In this document: positions 52,673 to 61,265 of the stretch, piece after piece | Layout of the letters: every line of letters begins with the position of its first letter | Position numbering within the stretch: the first letter of the stretch is position 1 | NCBI RefSeq assembly: GCF_016055025.1 | Contig: NZ_JAECVW010000002.1 | DNA: 64,000 nt | Strand: one strand, 5' to 3' | Source: Thermoactinomyces intermedius | Lineage (GTDB): Bacteria > Bacillota > Bacilli > Thermoactinomycetales > Thermoactinomycetaceae | The notes under the pieces: model-generated | What the model saw: only the letters and a program-made list of their open reading frames with translations | Told to the model about the DNA's origin: nothing | The model's database searches: none | Translations under genes and position numbers: made by a program

Positions 52673-53722
52673 TTATTTCCCGGCGGGTGCAATGGATTTC
52701 ATCCGAACCAAAGAAGCTGTTTCAAACGATTTTTTGCAAGCATAACCAAGCAAAGTGGGCTTGATGCCATCCTGAACGCGAACGGGCGGCCGGCGATGTT
52801 CCAAAATGCACCGGATAAATTCTTCCGCCTCGCTCAGATAAGCTTGTTCAAACCGCTCCAAAAATCCGTCGACGCATTGTTTCACCACACCGGTTTCGTT
52901 AAAAATCATCACCTGATTTTTCTCCGGCACCGTACCGATCCGGAGAGATCCCTTGGTGCCGATGATTTCGGTTTCAATATGATAGCCGTGTGCACAGTTA
53001 CGGCCGGCCACAAAAATGCCCATCCGGTTGCCGGAAAAGCGCACCATCGCTGCTCCCGTTTCCGCATCACCCAATCCGGCGAATTCAGGCCGTGCATAAC
53101 TCCCCCCGATGGCCCAGACTTCTTCCGGCTCCGCATTCAAAAACCAGCAAGCCAGATCAAAATCATGAACGGCCATATCCAAAAAGAGGCCCCCGCTGTC
53201 ATGATTTTTGGCGTACTTCAAAAAGCTGTCCATCTGTCCGGCCGGATCCAACCCGTAACAACGAATCAAAACCGGATCCCCAATCTCCCCTCTGTCCATC
53301 ATTTTTTTCGCATCGGAATAAGATCGGTCAAAGCGCCGCATAAATCCCGGCATGAAGACCTGATCCGGATACCGGGAAACGGCTTTTTCCACTCTTTCGG
53401 CTTCCGCCGGAGACAGGCCGATCGGCTTTTCGCTGAATACGTGGAACCCGGCTTTCAGGGCCTTTTCGATCTGTTCACAATGAAACGCCGACGGGGAAGC
53501 GATAAAGACCGCTTCCATTTCCCGGTTTCCGAGCATTTCATCATAATCCGTATAGCCATAAGGAATGCCCCATTTTTCTTGCACTTCTTTCACTTCTTCT
53601 TCCACAACGCTGCAAACCGCGATCAGTTCGCAACCGGGTATCCGGAAGGCCAGATTTTTCGCATGATGGTAACCCAGCCGGCCAAGCCCCACGATCCCGA
53701 CTTTCACTTTTCTTTTCTTCAT
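52673..53722 (-). CDS. Gfo/Idh/MocA-family dehydrogenase, inositol dehydrogenase-like
   Basis: 349 residues. NAD(P) Rossmann motif GIVGLGRLGYHHA, the family lysine in SEKPIG (about 96-101) and the catalytic His/Asp region LDMAVHDFDLACW. VFMPGFMRRFD recalls inositol dehydrogenases. It is the second Gfo/Idh gene of the operon beside iolG, so an activity on scyllo-inositol or another isomer is likely, as for IolX in Bacillus (inference). It lies 50 bases after iolE. Confidence 0.85.
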   Translation of the reverse strand: MKKRKVKVGIVGLGRLGYHHAKNLAFRIPGCELIAVCSVVEEEVKEVQEKWGIPYGYTDYDEMLGNREMEAVFIASPSAFHCEQIEKALKAGFHVFSEKPIGLSPAEAERVEKAVSRYPDQVFMPGFMRRFDRSYSDAKKMMDRGEIGDPVLIRCYGLDPAGQMDSFLKYAKNHDSGGLFLDMAVHDFDLACWFLNAEPEEVWAIGGSYARPEFAGLGDAETGAAMVRFSGNRMGIFVAGRNCAHGYHIETEIIGTKGSLRIGTVPEKNQVMIFNETGVVKQCVDGFLERFEQAYLSEAEEFIRCILEHRRPPVRVQDGIKPTLLGYACKKSFETASLVRMKSIAPAGK

Positions 53723-53772
53723 GATGCATTCCCGCTTTCGAAATGGTTTTTTCCATACCGGTCGCCCTCCAC

Positions 53773-54669
53773 TTACAGACCGGTTTTTTGTTTGATGAAC
53801 TTCCGGGCTTTCAGCGCATATTCCAACGGATTGGCTTTGGACGGATCCTGTTCGGCTTCCACAAGCAGCCAGCCCCGGTAGTTTGATTCAGACAATATAT
53901 TGAAAATATCCGTAAAATCAATGCCGCCGTCGCCCGGCACGGTAAACACCCCTTCGCGGACCCCGTCCAGGAAGCTTAATTTTTCTGCTTTTACTTTGGC
54001 TGCAATCGGATCCCGGACATCCTTCAAATGGACATGTTTAATCCGGGGCAAATACCGTTTCAACACTTCGACCGGATCTTCGCCGGAAAGATACAGGTGT
54101 CCGGTATCATAGAGAAGGAACACCCGGTTTTGATCGGTCATGCTCATCAACCGGTCGATTTCCTCTGTGGTTTGCACCCCTGTCCCCATGTGGGGATGAT
54201 ACACCATTTTCATTCCCTTTTCCCGGGCCAGCCGGCCAAGGCGGTTAAGTCCCTCAGCCAGCCTGTCCCATTCTTCATCGGTAAAACGGGGTTTCGCGGC
54301 AAAAACAGGTTGCCCGGTCTTTCCCTGCACGCTGTGCCCCTGTTCGGAAACCACGATGACTTCGGCTCCCATTTCATACAAAAAATCACGGTGTTGGATA
54401 AACGCTTTTTCCGTCCGTTCATATGGCGCTGTGGTCAGATAAGCGCTGAACCAGGCTCCGGCAATTTCCAAATTCCTCAGCCCGAGCATTTTTTTCAGCA
54501 ATGTGGTGTCGCGCGGATACTTATGTCCCACTTCGGTGCCCGCAAAGCCTGCCAACGCCATTTCACTGATACATTGTTCAAACGTGTTTTCCCGGCCGAG
54601 GTCCGGCATGTCATCATTGCTCCATCCGATGGGGGAAATCCCCAGTTTCACCGCGTCATTCTCAAACAT
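53773..54669 (-). CDS. iolE: Inosose dehydratase
   Basis: 298 residues (IolE of B. subtilis is 297), a xylose-isomerase-like TIM barrel. Conserved opening GISPIGWSNDDMPDLG; metal ligands in VEAEQDPS, LLYDTGHL and IKHVHLKDV. It dehydrates 2-keto-myo-inositol to trihydroxycyclohexane-dione. The second ATG (54669) is preferred, 7 bases after GGGAGGG. Confidence 0.94.
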   Translation of the reverse strand: MFENDAVKLGISPIGWSNDDMPDLGRENTFEQCISEMALAGFAGTEVGHKYPRDTTLLKKMLGLRNLEIAGAWFSAYLTTAPYERTEKAFIQHRDFLYEMGAEVIVVSEQGHSVQGKTGQPVFAAKPRFTDEEWDRLAEGLNRLGRLAREKGMKMVYHPHMGTGVQTTEEIDRLMSMTDQNRVFLLYDTGHLYLSGEDPVEVLKRYLPRIKHVHLKDVRDPIAAKVKAEKLSFLDGVREGVFTVPGDGGIDFTDIFNILSESNYRGWLLVEAEQDPSKANPLEYALKARKFIKQKTGL

Positions 54670-54709
54670 CATAAATCCCTCCCGCGATGTCCGTCCATGC
54701 CCGGTCTCT

Positions 54710-56635
54710 TCAGTACTTTCTGGCCTTTTCCAACTCACTCAGGCGCTCCTGATAAGCTTTTTGGACGGATTCTTTTTTTGACACCTCGGCCACTCCGACA
54801 TGCCACCAACTGCCATAACCCTTTGTCATGGTTTTGGGAAGTACCTTCACATCGATCAAGGTGGATACGCTTTGACGCTTGGAATCTTCCAGCGCCTGTT
54901 CCAAATCTTCCATGGTCCGCACCGTGTAGGTAACCGCGCCGTACGCCTCGGCATTTTTGGCAAAATCCACGTTCATGACAGGCCCGTCCAGCCGTTTCGA
55001 TTTTTGGTCCCGCAAACGGAATTCCGTCAAAAAACTCCCCATCCCGTTGCTCATTTGCAGATTGTTAATGCAGCCAAAACCCGCATTGTCAAACAGGATG
55101 ACATTGATTTTGAGCCCTTCTTGTATACTGGTGATCAATTCGGAATGGAGCATCATGTAACTTCCGTCGCCAACCATGGCATAGACTTCCTGATCCGGTC
55201 TCGCCATTTTCACTCCCAAAGCGGCAGCAATTTCATACCCCATGCATGAATAACCGTACTCCATGTGGTAAGTATCCGGCCGGGTGCTGACCCACATGCG
55301 TTGCAGATCCCCGGGCAAGCTGCCGGATGCACCGACCACGATCGCATCCTCATCGATCCGCTCATTCACTTTTCCCAACACGGCCGTCTGTGTCAAACCC
55401 GATTGAAAAGCTTCTTCGTATTCAGACAGCTTGTCATCCAGATGGCCTGAAATTTCCGGCCGGTAGTTTTCGGCATGAGAATCGGTCGACCAAAGACGTT
55501 GAAGCTCCTTCTCCCAATCTTTTTTCGCCTGTTCGATTTCCCCCTCGTAACCGGATTGATAACCGGCTTTTTCCAGTGTAATCCGAAGCTCTTCCAGCCC
55601 GGCCTTTGCATCCGCCACCATTTTGACGGCATCCAGTTTGGACGCATGAAAATCTGAAATGTTGAGGGTGACAAAATCAACGTGGCGGTTTTGGAACAGC
55701 TGTTTGGAGCCCGTTGTAAAATCGGTGAAACGGGTTCCCACCCCGATCACTAGGTCGGCCTCTTTAGCAATGCGGTTGGCCGCCAGGTTTCCCGTGACAC
55801 CGATCCCTCCCAGATTGAGCGGGTGGGTGGACGGCAAGGCACTTTTTCCGGCCTGTGTCTCGGCAAAGGGAATGCGAAACGCCCGGGCGAACCGGTCCAG
55901 CGACTCACCGGCATCGGAGTACCGGACCCCGCCGCCGCAAATGATCAACGGCTTTTTCTTGTTTTTGAACAATGCCACGACTTGTTTCAATTCCAACTCG
56001 TCCGGTTTTCTCCTGATGAAGGTATGAACACGCTTTTTGAAAAAAGATTCCGGATAGTCATAAGCCTCAGCTTGGACATCCTGCGGCAAAGCAATCGTCA
56101 CCGCCCCGGTTTCCGCCGGATCCGTCAACACACGGACTGCATGGAGCATGGCGGTCATCAGCTGCTCGGGCCGGGTCACCCGGTCCCAGTACTTGCTGAC
56201 GGGGCGAAAAGCGTCATTGGTCGTCAAACCGGCATTATAAGGCTGCTCGATCTGCTGCAGGACCGGATCCGGTTGGCGGGTGGCAAAGGTGTCACCGGGC
56301 AAAAGAAGAAGCGGGATGTTGTTGGCGGTGGCCGTTGCCGCGGCCGTCACCATATTAGCCGACCCCGGCCCCACCGATGAAGTACAGGCGATTAACTTTC
56401 TGCGGCGGTTTTGTTTCGCAAACCCGATGGCCGCATGGGCCATTCCTTGCTCATTTCTGCCCTGGTAAACTTTTAAATCCCCCGGATCCTGTTCGAGGGC
56501 TTGTCCCAAACCGAGTACGTTTCCGTGACCAAAAATGGTGAAAATCCCGTGAAACAATTTCTCCTCTTTTCCATCCACCATCACATATTGACTGTTCAGG
56601 AATTTAACCAACGCTTGTGCCGTGGTCAGTCTCAT
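54710..56635 (-). CDS. iolD: 3D-(3,5/4)-trihydroxycyclohexane-1,2-dione hydrolase
   Basis: 641 residues, a ThDP-dependent ring-opening enzyme. Opening MRLTTAQALVKFLNSQY with FGHGNVLGLG, the glutamate region GRNEQGMAHAAIGFAK, and the ThDP motif MVGDGSYMMLHSEL...DNAGFGCINN. It produces 5-deoxy-D-glucuronate. GGGGGAGAG precedes the ATG. Preceded by iolA after 37 bases. Confidence 0.95.
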   Translation of the reverse strand: MRLTTAQALVKFLNSQYVMVDGKEEKLFHGIFTIFGHGNVLGLGQALEQDPGDLKVYQGRNEQGMAHAAIGFAKQNRRRKLIACTSSVGPGSANMVTAAATATANNIPLLLLPGDTFATRQPDPVLQQIEQPYNAGLTTNDAFRPVSKYWDRVTRPEQLMTAMLHAVRVLTDPAETGAVTIALPQDVQAEAYDYPESFFKKRVHTFIRRKPDELELKQVVALFKNKKKPLIICGGGVRYSDAGESLDRFARAFRIPFAETQAGKSALPSTHPLNLGGIGVTGNLAANRIAKEADLVIGVGTRFTDFTTGSKQLFQNRHVDFVTLNISDFHASKLDAVKMVADAKAGLEELRITLEKAGYQSGYEGEIEQAKKDWEKELQRLWSTDSHAENYRPEISGHLDDKLSEYEEAFQSGLTQTAVLGKVNERIDEDAIVVGASGSLPGDLQRMWVSTRPDTYHMEYGYSCMGYEIAAALGVKMARPDQEVYAMVGDGSYMMLHSELITSIQEGLKINVILFDNAGFGCINNLQMSNGMGSFLTEFRLRDQKSKRLDGPVMNVDFAKNAEAYGAVTYTVRTMEDLEQALEDSKRQSVSTLIDVKVLPKTMTKGYGSWWHVGVAEVSKKESVQKAYQERLSELEKARKY

Positions 56636-56672
56636 TTTCTCTCCCCCCTGATTGCCGTTACTTGCGTATGGA

Positions 56673-58133
56673 TCAGACCCAACGGCTGGTCACCACTTTT
56701 TTGCGGGTATAAAATTCCACACTGTCTTTCCCGTTGGCATGCAGATCCCCGTAAAAAGAATCTTTCCAACCGGAAAACGGGAAAAACGCCATCGGAGCCG
56801 GAACGCCGATATTGACGCCGAGCATCCCGGCATCAATCGATTCGCGAAATTTGCGCACGGCGCCGCCATCCCGGGTGTAAAGGCAAGCCCCGTTGGCAAA
56901 GCGCGACCGGTTGGCGATTTTTATGGCTTCATCCAAGTCGTGGACACGGACAATGGAAAGCACCGGGGCAAAAATTTCTTCTTTCCAGATCTTCATGTCT
57001 GTACGGACGTGGTCAAAAATGGTGGGCCCCAAAAAATAACCTTTTTCCCGGGCCTTTGGATCTTTCCGCCCGTCGCGGATCAATTTGGCCCCTTCTTTTT
57101 CACCTGCTTCAATGTATTTCAGTGTCCGTTCTTTGTGTTGTTCACGAATGACCGGCCCCAGGAAACTGTTCTCATCCATCCCGTTTCCGATCTTGATGTC
57201 GTCCGCCTTTTGCACCAGTTTTTGAATCAATTCGTCCGCAACCGCCTCTTCCACCGCCACCACGGCTGCCGCCATGCATCGTTCCCCGGCCGAACCAAAT
57301 GCGGCATTGATAATCTGCGTGGCGGCATTTTCCAGGTCGGCATCTTTTAAAACGATCGAGTGGTTTTTGGCGCCGGCCAGCGCCTGAACCCGTTTTAAAT
57401 TGGCTGTCCCCCGTTTGTAAACATATTCAGCCACCGGTTGGGAACCCACGAAGGAAATGCGGGGAACATCGGGATGATCCAGCAAGCCGTTAACCACCTC
57501 ATGTGCCCCGTGCACAACATTGAGAACGCCTTTGGGCACCCCCGCTTCTTCCGCCAGTTCCACCAGACGGTTGGCGGTAAGCGGCGTCCGCTCGGACGGC
57601 TTTAAAATAAAGGTGTTGCCGAGTGCAATGGCGATCGGAAACATCCAGCACGGAACCATCATCGGAAAATTGAAGGGCGTGATCCCCCCGATCACCCCGA
57701 CCGGATAACGATACACCGACGATTCCAGTTCACTGGCAATGGTGGCGAGATTTTCGCCCATCATCAGGGAAGGAGCTCCCGCGGCAAACTCGACATTCTC
57801 CATCCCCCGCTGCACTTCCCCTTTGGCTTCGCGCAAATTTTTCCCGTTTTCCATCGTGATCAAGGCCGCCAACTCATCCGCATGATCGGCGATCAATTGC
57901 TGGTATTTGAACAGGATGCGGGCCCGTTTTGGGACGGCAACGTTTTTCCAGGTTTCAAAGGCCTGTTTTGCCGCTTTCACTGCCCGATCAACTTCTTCCC
58001 GGGTGGAAAGAGGAACATACGCAATGACTTCCCCCGTGGCCGGATTGAAAACGGCTTCCTGTTTTCCCGAACCGGATTCCACCCATTCTCCATTGATATA
58101 GTTTTTCAATGTGCTCACCACAGTATTTGCCAT
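56673..58133 (-). CDS. iolA: Methylmalonate-semialdehyde dehydrogenase (acylating)
   Basis: 486 residues, an aldehyde dehydrogenase. Landmarks: INGEWVESGSG, the cofactor region FVGSQPVAEYVYKRG, and the catalytic Cys in NAAFGSAGERCMAAA. It converts malonate semialdehyde to acetyl-CoA and CO2 at the end of inositol breakdown. The start ATG 58133 lies 7 bases after GGAGG. Confidence 0.95.
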   Translation of the reverse strand: MANTVVSTLKNYINGEWVESGSGKQEAVFNPATGEVIAYVPLSTREEVDRAVKAAKQAFETWKNVAVPKRARILFKYQQLIADHADELAALITMENGKNLREAKGEVQRGMENVEFAAGAPSLMMGENLATIASELESSVYRYPVGVIGGITPFNFPMMVPCWMFPIAIALGNTFILKPSERTPLTANRLVELAEEAGVPKGVLNVVHGAHEVVNGLLDHPDVPRISFVGSQPVAEYVYKRGTANLKRVQALAGAKNHSIVLKDADLENAATQIINAAFGSAGERCMAAAVVAVEEAVADELIQKLVQKADDIKIGNGMDENSFLGPVIREQHKERTLKYIEAGEKEGAKLIRDGRKDPKAREKGYFLGPTIFDHVRTDMKIWKEEIFAPVLSIVRVHDLDEAIKIANRSRFANGACLYTRDGGAVRKFRESIDAGMLGVNIGVPAPMAFFPFSGWKDSFYGDLHANGKDSVEFYTRKKVVTSRWV

Positions 58134-58189
58134 ATGAAAACCTCCAGTAAAATATGAAAATACTTCATCAGATACGACCCTTTGCCGGA

Positions 58190-59188
58190 TCAATCATCCA
58201 GCTTTTCCGCCGTCCGGAGAAACGCATCCAACTCTTCCTTCGTCGGCATGGCTTCCGAACAGCTGTGCCGGGATATGACAATCGATGCCGAAGCGCTCCC
58301 GTACTCCATCGCCTCCGGAAGATCCCATCCGTTCAACAGGCCGTAGATCAAGGCCGCTGCATAACTGTCCCCTGCACCGAACGTTTTGAGCACTTTGGTT
58401 TTAAAAATTCCTCCCGTATGTGAATGGCCGTCTTTTGTATAAGCAACGGATCCCTTGGAGCCGTGTTTGATGACCACGATTTTGGCATGATAATCAAACC
58501 ACTTGCGGGCGGTGTCTTGATCCGTTTTTTTCTCTTTGGCGAATGATTCCATGATGTCAAACTCGTCCCGGGTGCCGATGATGACATCACTTTTTTCCGT
58601 CGCCAAATGATAATAAATCGCCGTCTCTTGTTCCGAATTCCAGGTATACGGCCGGTAGTCCAGGTCAAAAAAGACGATCACCCCGTGTTTGCGGGCATAA
58701 TGCAATGCGATAAACACCGCCTCACGCGACGGGCTTGCGGCAAGGGCCGTGCCGGAAATGAGCATCGCTTTGGCACTTCGGATATAATCTTCCGATATTT
58801 CCGACGGTTCCAGTTTCAAATCCGCAACATTATCCCGGTACATCAAAATGCTGCAGTCTTGCGGGCTTTTGATTTCTGTAAACGTCAGGCCGGTCACCGC
58901 CCCCGTCTTGTCCACAACGACACCGGAAGTATCCAGATTTTTCTCTTTCAAAAAACGAACGATGAACCTTCCCATCTGGTCATTGGAAACTTTTCCGACA
59001 AACCCGACATTCAATCCCAATTGCGCCGCGCCGATTGCAATATTTGCCGGCGAACCGCCCACATACTTGGTAAAAGACCGGACATTTTCCATCGGTTGAT
59101 TGATCTGGTCCGAATTCAAGTCGATGGCCAGCCTGCCAACAGCAATCAGATCCAAGGGACGGCCGGCTTTGAAATCCAACTGATCCAC
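58190..59188 (-). CDS. iolC: 5-dehydro-2-deoxygluconokinase
   Basis: 332 residues, PfkB family: first signature KYVGGSPANIAIGAAQLGL near residue 40, second signature KTFGAGDSYAAALIYG with the catalytic Asp. It phosphorylates 2-deoxy-5-keto-gluconate. The wording follows B. subtilis IolC throughout (ECSILMYR-like DCSILMYRDNVADL, VLKTFGAGDSY). GTG 59188 is chosen because AGGGGGA lies 5-6 bases upstream; the longer frame would start beyond the operator at 59248. Confidence 0.93.
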   Translation of the reverse strand: MDQLDFKAGRPLDLIAVGRLAIDLNSDQINQPMENVRSFTKYVGGSPANIAIGAAQLGLNVGFVGKVSNDQMGRFIVRFLKEKNLDTSGVVVDKTGAVTGLTFTEIKSPQDCSILMYRDNVADLKLEPSEISEDYIRSAKAMLISGTALAASPSREAVFIALHYARKHGVIVFFDLDYRPYTWNSEQETAIYYHLATEKSDVIIGTRDEFDIMESFAKEKKTDQDTARKWFDYHAKIVVIKHGSKGSVAYTKDGHSHTGGIFKTKVLKTFGAGDSYAAALIYGLLNGWDLPEAMEYGSASASIVISRHSCSEAMPTKEELDAFLRTAEKLDD

Positions 59189-59242
59189 ATCGATCCCCCT
59201 GACCTCGCGATTTTGAAAAAAGCAGACTTGCATCCGCAAACT

Positions 59243-59264
59243 GTTATTTAAGCGCTTAACTTTT
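59243..59264. promoter_or_regulatory. Candidate LacI-type operator in front of iolC
   Basis: Perfect 12-base palindrome TTAAGCGCTTAA (59248-59259) with the same right half GCTTAACTT as the site before the symporter. It lies 60 bases before the iolC start and just downstream of a candidate promoter. Confidence 0.75.
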
Positions 59265-59269
59265 GAAAA

Positions 59270-59299
59270 ATAATGATTTCCCTCTTTAAAACTTCTCAA
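59270..59299 (-). promoter_or_regulatory. Candidate internal promoter for iolC onward
   Basis: TTGAGA (59294-59299), 18-base spacer, CATTAT (59270-59275), inside the end of iolB. The operator at 59248-59259 would cover about +4 to +15. Confidence 0.45.
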
Positions 59300-60092
59300 A
59301 CAACCACTCATGTTCCGAAGCATTTTTAAATTTCCAGGTCCGGACCGGTCCGGCCATCACGTTGAGGTAATAAGACTCATACCCCGGCACCGTTGTGACC
59401 GGATGGTAACCCTCCGGCACCAGAACCACATCCCCGTTTTCGATGCACATCGTTTCATCCAGCGAACGGTCGTCATTATAAACCCGCTGAAAGGCAAACC
59501 CATTTTCCGGATGAATTTTGTGATAATAGGTTTCCTCCAAGTATGATTCATGCGGAAGATTTTCCGTATCATGTTTATGCGGCGGATAACTTGAAGTGTT
59601 GCCGTCCGGGGTGAACACTTCCACCACAAGCAAGCTGTCCGCCTCCCGGTCCTCCGGAAGAATGTCATGAATTTGGCGGAACATCTTTCCGGATCCCCGG
59701 TTGGACTGCCTGACCTCTTCCGGGGCAATCAGCCTGGCCGGGAAAGTTCCCTTTCCGGGAGCCGAGCACACCGCCAATTCCAAATCCGTCAATGCTTCCA
59801 CCTGATAGTGGTCTCCACTGGGAACATAAACAGAATAAGGCGGGATTTTTTCAAAAACACTCATCCGTTTGCCGATGCCCTGAAATTCCTTTTGCCCGGT
59901 TTTCACATTGGCTTTTCCTGACAACAACACCAGGCAAACTTCATGGGTGCCGGTTTTTCTTTTCAGCCGGTCCCCTTTTTTTAACCGATAAACCTCCAGT
60001 CCCACATACTTCCACCCTGCCGATTCCGGTGACACACAATGGATCCTGCCCTGTTGATCCGGATCATGGGGTTTCAGCAGCAAATGAGACAC
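59286..60092 (-). CDS. iolB: 5-deoxy-glucuronate isomerase
   Basis: 268 residues, a double-cupin fold: the metal-binding cluster PPHKHDT, ETYYHKIHPENG and PEGYHPV. It isomerises 5-deoxy-glucuronate to 2-deoxy-5-keto-gluconate. The start is GTG behind GGAGGGG. Upstream lie its own promoter and an operator. Confidence 0.94.
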   Translation of the reverse strand: MSHLLLKPHDPDQQGRIHCVSPESAGWKYVGLEVYRLKKGDRLKRKTGTHEVCLVLLSGKANVKTGQKEFQGIGKRMSVFEKIPPYSVYVPSGDHYQVEALTDLELAVCSAPGKGTFPARLIAPEEVRQSNRGSGKMFRQIHDILPEDREADSLLVVEVFTPDGNTSSYPPHKHDTENLPHESYLEETYYHKIHPENGFAFQRVYNDDRSLDETMCIENGDVVLVPEGYHPVTTVPGYESYYLNVMAGPVRTWKFKNASEHEWLFEKF

Positions 60093-60112
60093 GATTTCCC
60101 CTCCTTTATAAC

Positions 60113-60131
60113 AAATTAAAGCGCTTAACCT
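60113..60131. promoter_or_regulatory. Candidate LacI-type operator in front of iolB
   Basis: TTAAAGCGCTTAACCT; core AAGCGCTT at 60119-60126, right half GCTTAAC identical to the other two sites. It lies about +10 to +17 relative to the promoter at 60143-60171. Confidence 0.75.
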
Positions 60132-60142
60132 ATTCTAAATAG

Positions 60143-60171
60143 AGTATATCGCATCCGTACTTTTTACACAA
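60143..60171 (-). promoter_or_regulatory. Candidate sigma-A promoter for iolB onward
   Basis: TTGTGT (60166-60171), 17-base spacer, TATACT (60143-60148), in the 111-base gap between iolG and iolB. Confidence 0.65.
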
Positions 60172-60203
60172 TGATGAAAATACAGGATATATTCAGAAAA
60201 AAA

Positions 60204-61220
60204 TCACTCATCCAATCCTCGCACTTTGACAGGTTTTCCGCTTTTAAGCGATGCTGTTGCAGCCTCGGCGATACGTTGGGCCATGATTCCATCTTTAAAT
60301 GTGGTTTGAATGTCGCTGTCGTTTTCAATCGCCCGGATGAATTCTTTGACTTCCCGGTCAAAGGCTTCGTTGTACCTCTCCAAGAAAAAGTGAAGCAGAT
60401 TGTCACTTTTTATCCCTTCCTCCGACCAACATTCCACTTTGGATTCCGTCTCGTTGTTCACATGTACCGCCCCTTTGGAGCCAAAAGCTTCCAGCCTCTG
60501 GTCATATCCATAAACCGCCCGGCGGCTGTTGTCAATCACGCCCATGGCCCCGTTTGCAAATTTCAACGTGATGACGGCGGTGTCCACATCCCCCCATTCG
60601 GCCAGTTTTGGATTGACCAAGGCCGCTCCATGCACAAAAACTTCTTCCACTTCCGTGCCGGAAATAAAGCGGGCCATATCAAAGTCATGGATGGTCATAT
60701 CCATAAAGATGCCCCCGGAACGCGATACATAATCCAAAGAAGGTGGATTGGGATCTCTGGAGGTGATTTTCAAAACATGCAAATCACCGATGACTTTCTT
60801 TTCCACCCATTGCTTTACCTTGCGAAAGTTCCTGTCATACCGCCGGTTAAATCCCAGCTGAAATTTCACTCCCGCGGATTTCACCGCTTCATAAACCTCC
60901 AATGTTTCCTGATCGGAAAAACTGACGGGTTTCTCGCAAAAAATGTGTTTGCCCGCACCGGCAGCTTCTTTGATGATTTCAGCGTGAGTGTCCGTGGAGG
61001 AACAGATGAAAACCGCATCCAGTTCCGGATCATGGATCAGTTCTTTATAATTTTTTGTCAATCTTTCTGCCCCGCTTTCCCGGAACCAGTCTTCCAGCTG
61101 GTCGGCAAAGAGGTCGGAAACCGTTTTTAACCGGACATTGTCCATCTTTTTCAGATTGCTGACATGCAACTTTCCGATCCGTCCTGCTCCCACCACGCCA
61201 ACCGTGATTTTTTTGCTCAT
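60204..61220 (-). CDS. iolG: Inositol 2-dehydrogenase
   Basis: 338 residues, Gfo/Idh/MocA family. NAD site VGVVGAGRIGKLHV, family lysine FCEKPVS, inositol-dehydrogenase-like QLGFNRRYDRNFRKV, and catalytic MDMTIHDFDMARF. It oxidises myo-inositol to 2-keto-myo-inositol, the first step. It is the first catabolic gene after the symporter, 45 bases downstream. Confidence 0.92.
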   Translation of the reverse strand: MSKKITVGVVGAGRIGKLHVSNLKKMDNVRLKTVSDLFADQLEDWFRESGAERLTKNYKELIHDPELDAVFICSSTDTHAEIIKEAAGAGKHIFCEKPVSFSDQETLEVYEAVKSAGVKFQLGFNRRYDRNFRKVKQWVEKKVIGDLHVLKITSRDPNPPSLDYVSRSGGIFMDMTIHDFDMARFISGTEVEEVFVHGAALVNPKLAEWGDVDTAVITLKFANGAMGVIDNSRRAVYGYDQRLEAFGSKGAVHVNNETESKVECWSEEGIKSDNLLHFFLERYNEAFDREVKEFIRAIENDSDIQTTFKDGIMAQRIAEAATASLKSGKPVKVRGLDE

Positions 61221-61265
61221 AAATTATGCAGTCCTCCCTTTTTTATCTCCGGTTCACCCAAGGCC

